From NCBI GenBank assembly GCA_021776475.1, contig JAJFFV010000005.1, positions 248,001-312,000 on the forward strand: a stretch of 64,000 nt of DNA, read 5' to 3'. The stretch comes from Parvularculaceae bacterium. Its GTDB lineage: Bacteria; Pseudomonadota; Alphaproteobacteria; Caulobacterales; Parvularculaceae. The translations under genes and the position numbers were made by a program. Positions 61,017-64,000 of this stretch are shown here, piece by piece (the stretch's first letter is position 1; each line of letters opens with the position of its first letter). The notes under the pieces are model-generated. The model was not told the origin of the DNA. It made no database searches and worked only from the letters and a program-made list of their open reading frames with translations.

Positions 61017-61955
61017 ATGACAACAAAAGTTGGATTGGTTGGGTGTGGCCGCTGGGGGAAACACATACTGCGCGATTTGAAAACACTGGGATGTGCCGTT
61101 CACGTCGCGGCGCTATCTGACACTTCGGTCGCGAACGCTCACGCTCACGGAGCTGATTCCGTCGTCAGTAAAGTTACAGAAATAAACGAACATCTGGATG
61201 GCTACGTAATAGCTTCGCCAACTATCGACCATCTCGACGCCGTTGAATTTCTTCTACCTCAAGGACGGCCGATCTTTGTCGAAAAGCCGCTTACAGATGA
61301 TATACAACGCGCCAAGAGGCTCCCTTCAAGCGCCGCTGACCTGATATTTGTAATGCATAAATGGCGCTATCACCCGGGCGTAGAAGCACTCAGGTCCATT
61401 AAACAGGCTGAAGAGTTTGGTCCGGTTACCGGATTGCATTCAAGGCGTGTTCAGTGGCTCCAACCTCATCAGGACGTCGATGCAATCTGGATTCTCGCGC
61501 CTCATGACCTCTCAATTGCCACTCATATTTTTGGTTCTGTACCGGAAGCCTGTACAGCGTGGATTGATCCCGTAGGATGTTCGGGTGACGGCCTTCATGC
61601 CAAACTGGCAGACAGAGCAACAAGTGCGCCCATCTCACTTGAAGTTTCTTCTAGCCAGCCTTATACATCTCGCATGATTACCGTGGGTTTTGACCAGGCG
61701 ATCGTCACTCTTACGGACAAAAATTATCAAAATTTGGAAATTCGTCTTCGATCCGGTACGTCAGATACGTATGTGATCAATCGCCCACTAGAAAACCACT
61801 TGCCGTTGTTTCTCGAACTTGAAGCATTCGTTCAGCACCTGCAGGGCGGAAGCCGCCCATTCACCGCCTATACGGAGGAAATTAAAATGTTGGACGTACT
61901 GGTCGAACTACGATCCATGGCAGGCTTGAATCCAGATGGTCAAAAAAACTGTTAG
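61017..61955 (+). CDS. Gfo/Idh/MocA family oxidoreductase
   Basis: ATG 61017 (312 residues) is 2 bp after the epimerase-like stop; the track TTG is at 61011. The Rossmann fingerprint is VGLVGCGRWGKHILRDLKTLG, followed by GYVIASPTIDHLDAVEFLLPQGRPIFVEKPLTDD with the EKP motif and VMHKWRYHPGVEAL. Such enzymes oxidise or reduce nucleotide-sugar or inositol substrates with NAD(P). Together with the cupin and the glycosyltransferase it suggests a surface glycan step. Confidence 0.88.
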   Translation: MTTKVGLVGCGRWGKHILRDLKTLGCAVHVAALSDTSVANAHAHGADSVVSKVTEINEHLDGYVIASPTIDHLDAVEFLLPQGRPIFVEKPLTDDIQRAKRLPSSAADLIFVMHKWRYHPGVEALRSIKQAEEFGPVTGLHSRRVQWLQPHQDVDAIWILAPHDLSIATHIFGSVPEACTAWIDPVGCSGDGLHAKLADRATSAPISLEVSSSQPYTSRMITVGFDQAIVTLTDKNYQNLEIRLRSGTSDTYVINRPLENHLPLFLELEAFVQHLQGGSRPFTAYTEEIKMLDVLVELRSMAGLNPDGQKNC

Positions 61956-61975
61956 AAGCGTCTATGTGGTTTCAT

Positions 61976-63427
61976 TCAGTTGATGGTCTTTTCGATTTCT
62001 GACCTCAGTGGAGACGACGGGTGGACTGTCAGAAAATGATCATACACGCGGCGCGCGGCAGCCCTTTCACCCAAAACGGTCAAGGCTTCAAACAGTTGCA
62101 AATATTGAGCGGGTGTTGCAATTGACTTCATTATCACTGGTTCCAGTATGGCCCTGACATCTGCCATCCTGTTTTCCGCAATCGCCAGAGCGGCACTCAC
62201 TGTTGGTGTTGATTGCACGACGAGCTGACTTTGCACCGATGCTTCGTTCGCGTACTCACGCGCAGCAGCAATATCCTGATGCTGGAGACAAAGGTGGCTG
62301 AGCGCGAGTAGTGCGTATGCTTTACGGTGCACATTGCGTTCTCGTTTAATGGCCAGCAGCAAAATGCTTGCAATCTCTTCTTCATCGTAGCAACTTAAAA
62401 ACAACGCGTTCATCGTATGAAAATTTAGTTCATATGCTTCGTAATTTTCAATCAAATCTAAACAGATTAGAGCGGCAGTCTCCAAGTCAACTCTCTGCCC
62501 ATTATGTAATTTAAATGCGGCGGTCAGAGAACGAACCTGGCCATCATCCAACGAAACACATAACTTGTCGGCACACTCTTCTATGGACGTGCTCGATATC
62601 GTTATGCCTGTCTGGGAAAGAGCAGCTTCGAGATCTTCACTTCTTTCAATGTGACCTGATTGAAGCAATCGGACAAAACAGGTTACAAAGTTTGCCGTGC
62701 GTGGAAGATCTGCAAAAGTATCTAGCTGGCTCACACGCTGGCCCAATTTGGCCATTTCACTTGCACGCTGTGCGATGGAGAATAGAACCCGTGGCGGGCT
62801 ATTGAGAGAGATCGCAGTTGGTTCGTCCGTCGACGACCACCTGACAGATGATCCCGCGATGACAAAGCAATCCAGGAGATGCCGCGCAAGTCCCTTCCCG
62901 GAGAGATTCTCCCATCGGATATTGAGTCTTTCATAAGTTGAGCGTCTGAATGCATAGTGCGCCTCGTATATCAATTTAGGCGACCCATTTTTGTATCCCT
63001 GGCGATAGCGATGACTGTTGAACGCACAGGGCCAGGCAACAAGCTGACCGGACAGTGTCGCTGCGAGTGTTAACGAGGAGGCAAAATCGCTCTCCTCAAG
63101 CATCCCACCAAGAGTCTCAACGTGTTTTGGTCCCCAAATATCGTCGTCCTGAAGGATGAAAATCCGGTCAGACCGTGCCCTCGAAAGCGCAGTTGCCCGG
63201 GCTGTGGTGGTTCTGACCGGCGATGCCGGCAAATCGAGAACATGGACCCGGTTGTCGGCTTCCGCGAATTTGTGAGCGACACTCAACACGTCCGTCGTCG
63301 CGCCTGAACAGGCAATCAACAACTCAATATCAGCACAGCTCTGATTCAGGCCATGGGGGACAGCCTGCTTCATAGTTTCTGCCCGGTCAATAATAGGCAG
63401 GATTATTGAAGCGTACGGTTTTATCAT
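61976..63427 (-). CDS. Family 2 glycosyltransferase with helical repeat tail
   Basis: The 483-residue protein starts with a GT-A fold (YASIILPIIDRAETMKQAVPHGLNQSCADIELLIACSG, ARSDRIFILQDDDIWGPKHVETLGGMLEESDFASS); QDDDIW is the metal-binding DxD-type motif. The second half (about 300-483) is helical with TPR-like units (HRKAYALLALSHLCLQHQDIAAAREYANEAS, LGERAAARRVYDHFLTVHPSS). The donor and acceptor are unknown. Confidence 0.83.
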   Translation of the reverse strand: MIKPYASIILPIIDRAETMKQAVPHGLNQSCADIELLIACSGATTDVLSVAHKFAEADNRVHVLDLPASPVRTTTARATALSRARSDRIFILQDDDIWGPKHVETLGGMLEESDFASSLTLAATLSGQLVAWPCAFNSHRYRQGYKNGSPKLIYEAHYAFRRSTYERLNIRWENLSGKGLARHLLDCFVIAGSSVRWSSTDEPTAISLNSPPRVLFSIAQRASEMAKLGQRVSQLDTFADLPRTANFVTCFVRLLQSGHIERSEDLEAALSQTGITISSTSIEECADKLCVSLDDGQVRSLTAAFKLHNGQRVDLETAALICLDLIENYEAYELNFHTMNALFLSCYDEEEIASILLLAIKRERNVHRKAYALLALSHLCLQHQDIAAAREYANEASVQSQLVVQSTPTVSAALAIAENRMADVRAILEPVIMKSIATPAQYLQLFEALTVLGERAAARRVYDHFLTVHPSSPLRSEIEKTIN

Positions 63428-63493
63428 CGGTCCTGTATGTTGAAAACTATTCTATATCCGGTTTTTAGGCTGTCGGCTATGGCAGGTTGCGCT

Positions 63494-64000
63494 TCAGTGA
63501 ACTTCAGCACCAACGGCTTTGACGATATCGTCAAAGCCGTCAGCATCAAGAAATTCGGTCAATTCACGCAAGATTTTTGTTGGCAGACCCGGACCTTCGT
63601 AAATCAACGCGGTATAAAGCTGCACCAAAGAAGCGCCCGCGAGGATTTTCTTATAGGCATCTCTGCCCGAGAAAATGCCGCCGACACCGATCAATGGGAT
63701 TTTATGGCTCAGTTCTCTGGCAAAATCACGCAGAACTTCGGTTGACAGACGGAACAGTGGCCCACCGGAAAGGCCGCCTATCTCCCCGCCATGTGCGGCA
63801 CTCTCGACACCTGGTCTCGTGATCGTTGTATTGGAAACAATGAGACCGCTGACCTTGTGAGCAACGGCGCTGGCGACAATATCGGCTCTGTCTTCATCGG
63901 TGAGGTCCGGTGCAACTTTCAAAAACAGCGGCTTTTTCGTCACGCGCGTCGCCATCACGCGCGACAACAGATCGTCGAGCGCAGCACGGCCCTGCAAGGC
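63494..64000 (-). CDS. pyrD: Dihydroorotate dehydrogenase (quinone), C-terminal part, runs off right edge
   Basis: The visible 168 residues continue without a stop beyond the window. LQGRAALDDLLSRV follows the usual class 2 SPNTPGLR region. KVAPDLTDEDRADI, GLIVSNTTI, GGLSGGPL, GVGGIFSGRDAYKKILAGASLVQLYTALIYEGPGL are the FMN-binding and substrate motifs of the membrane-linked, quinone-dependent enzyme. It makes orotate in pyrimidine synthesis. Near its 3' end is a 28-bp perfect palindrome. Confidence 0.95.
   Translation of the reverse strand, partial: ALQGRAALDDLLSRVMATRVTKKPLFLKVAPDLTDEDRADIVASAVAHKVSGLIVSNTTITRPGVESAAHGGEIGGLSGGPLFRLSTEVLRDFARELSHKIPLIGVGGIFSGRDAYKKILAGASLVQLYTALIYEGPGLPTKILRELTEFLDADGFDDIVKAVGAEVH
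63513..63540. repeat. 28-bp perfect palindrome inside pyrD
   Basis: ACGGCTTTGACGAT followed directly by ATCGTCAAAGCCGT has 14-bp arms and no spacer. It encodes DGFDDIVKAV near the pyrD C-terminus. Confidence 0.8.

Overview
The window reads as a chromosomal segment of a free-living, probably marine alphaproteobacterium. Supporting signs are a 205-residue S4 protein of alphaproteobacterial type, a DUF2794 gene, CtrA-type boxes (TTAA-N7-TTAA) upstream of some genes, a PQQ-dependent quinohaemoprotein dehydrogenase and a sodium:solute symporter pair. The flavour suggests Parvularculales/Hyphomonadales, but that placement is an impression from protein style, not a computed result. Most of the window is ordinary, GC-richer core sequence with short intergenic gaps.

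Layout. 1-8 kb: small regulatory and membrane genes (TolB-like partial gene, two HTH-only LuxR-type paralogues, DUF488, a TetR regulator facing an SPW membrane gene across a palindromic operator, DUF2975, a sulfotransferase-like gene, lipoprotein). 7-14 kb: three very small proteins with C-terminal membrane anchors. Two of them share an N-terminal motif and near-identical twin palindromic operators. Between them lie two paralogous TPR proteins and a PQQ alcohol dehydrogenase. 14-27 kb: rpsD, a beta-barrel protein, VOC and ROK genes, a secreted protein with a von Willebrand A protein, a response regulator overlapping a convergent hybrid histidine kinase, a symporter pair and a creatininase-like amidohydrolase.

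27.6-42.4 kb is an AT-richer accessory region next to a tRNA-Arg(CCG) gene. It holds a HipBA-like pair with a large operator, a decayed endonuclease/phosphatase-family remnant, a membrane alpha/beta hydrolase, a truncated SRAP gene, a LysE exporter with a glutamate-cyclase-like gene, a 1009-residue receptor-type nucleotide cyclase flanked by diverged direct repeats of about 115 bp, and a tightly overlapping five-gene set ending in a metallophosphatase. Two perfect 47-bp inverted repeats lie 8.4 kb apart (33849-33895 and 42270-42316) and bracket the right part of this region. No integrase or transposase is visible.

42.5-64 kb returns to core-like content: RsmB, a BAX-inhibitor-1 family protein, a TTC38-like protein, DUF2794, AEC and MFS transporters, DUF1697, VOC, DUF4199 with its LuxR-type partner, a TraB/Tiki-like protein, DUF1993, an L,D-transpeptidase-like protein, cysS, folE, a MATE transporter, a frameshifted unknown gene, a sugar-nucleotide-type cupin with a Gfo/Idh oxidoreductase, a glycosyltransferase, and pyrD running off the right edge.

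The most promising leads are the twin-operator mini-membrane-protein genes, the inverted-repeat-bounded island segment, the repeat-flanked cyclase and the five-gene phosphatase module.
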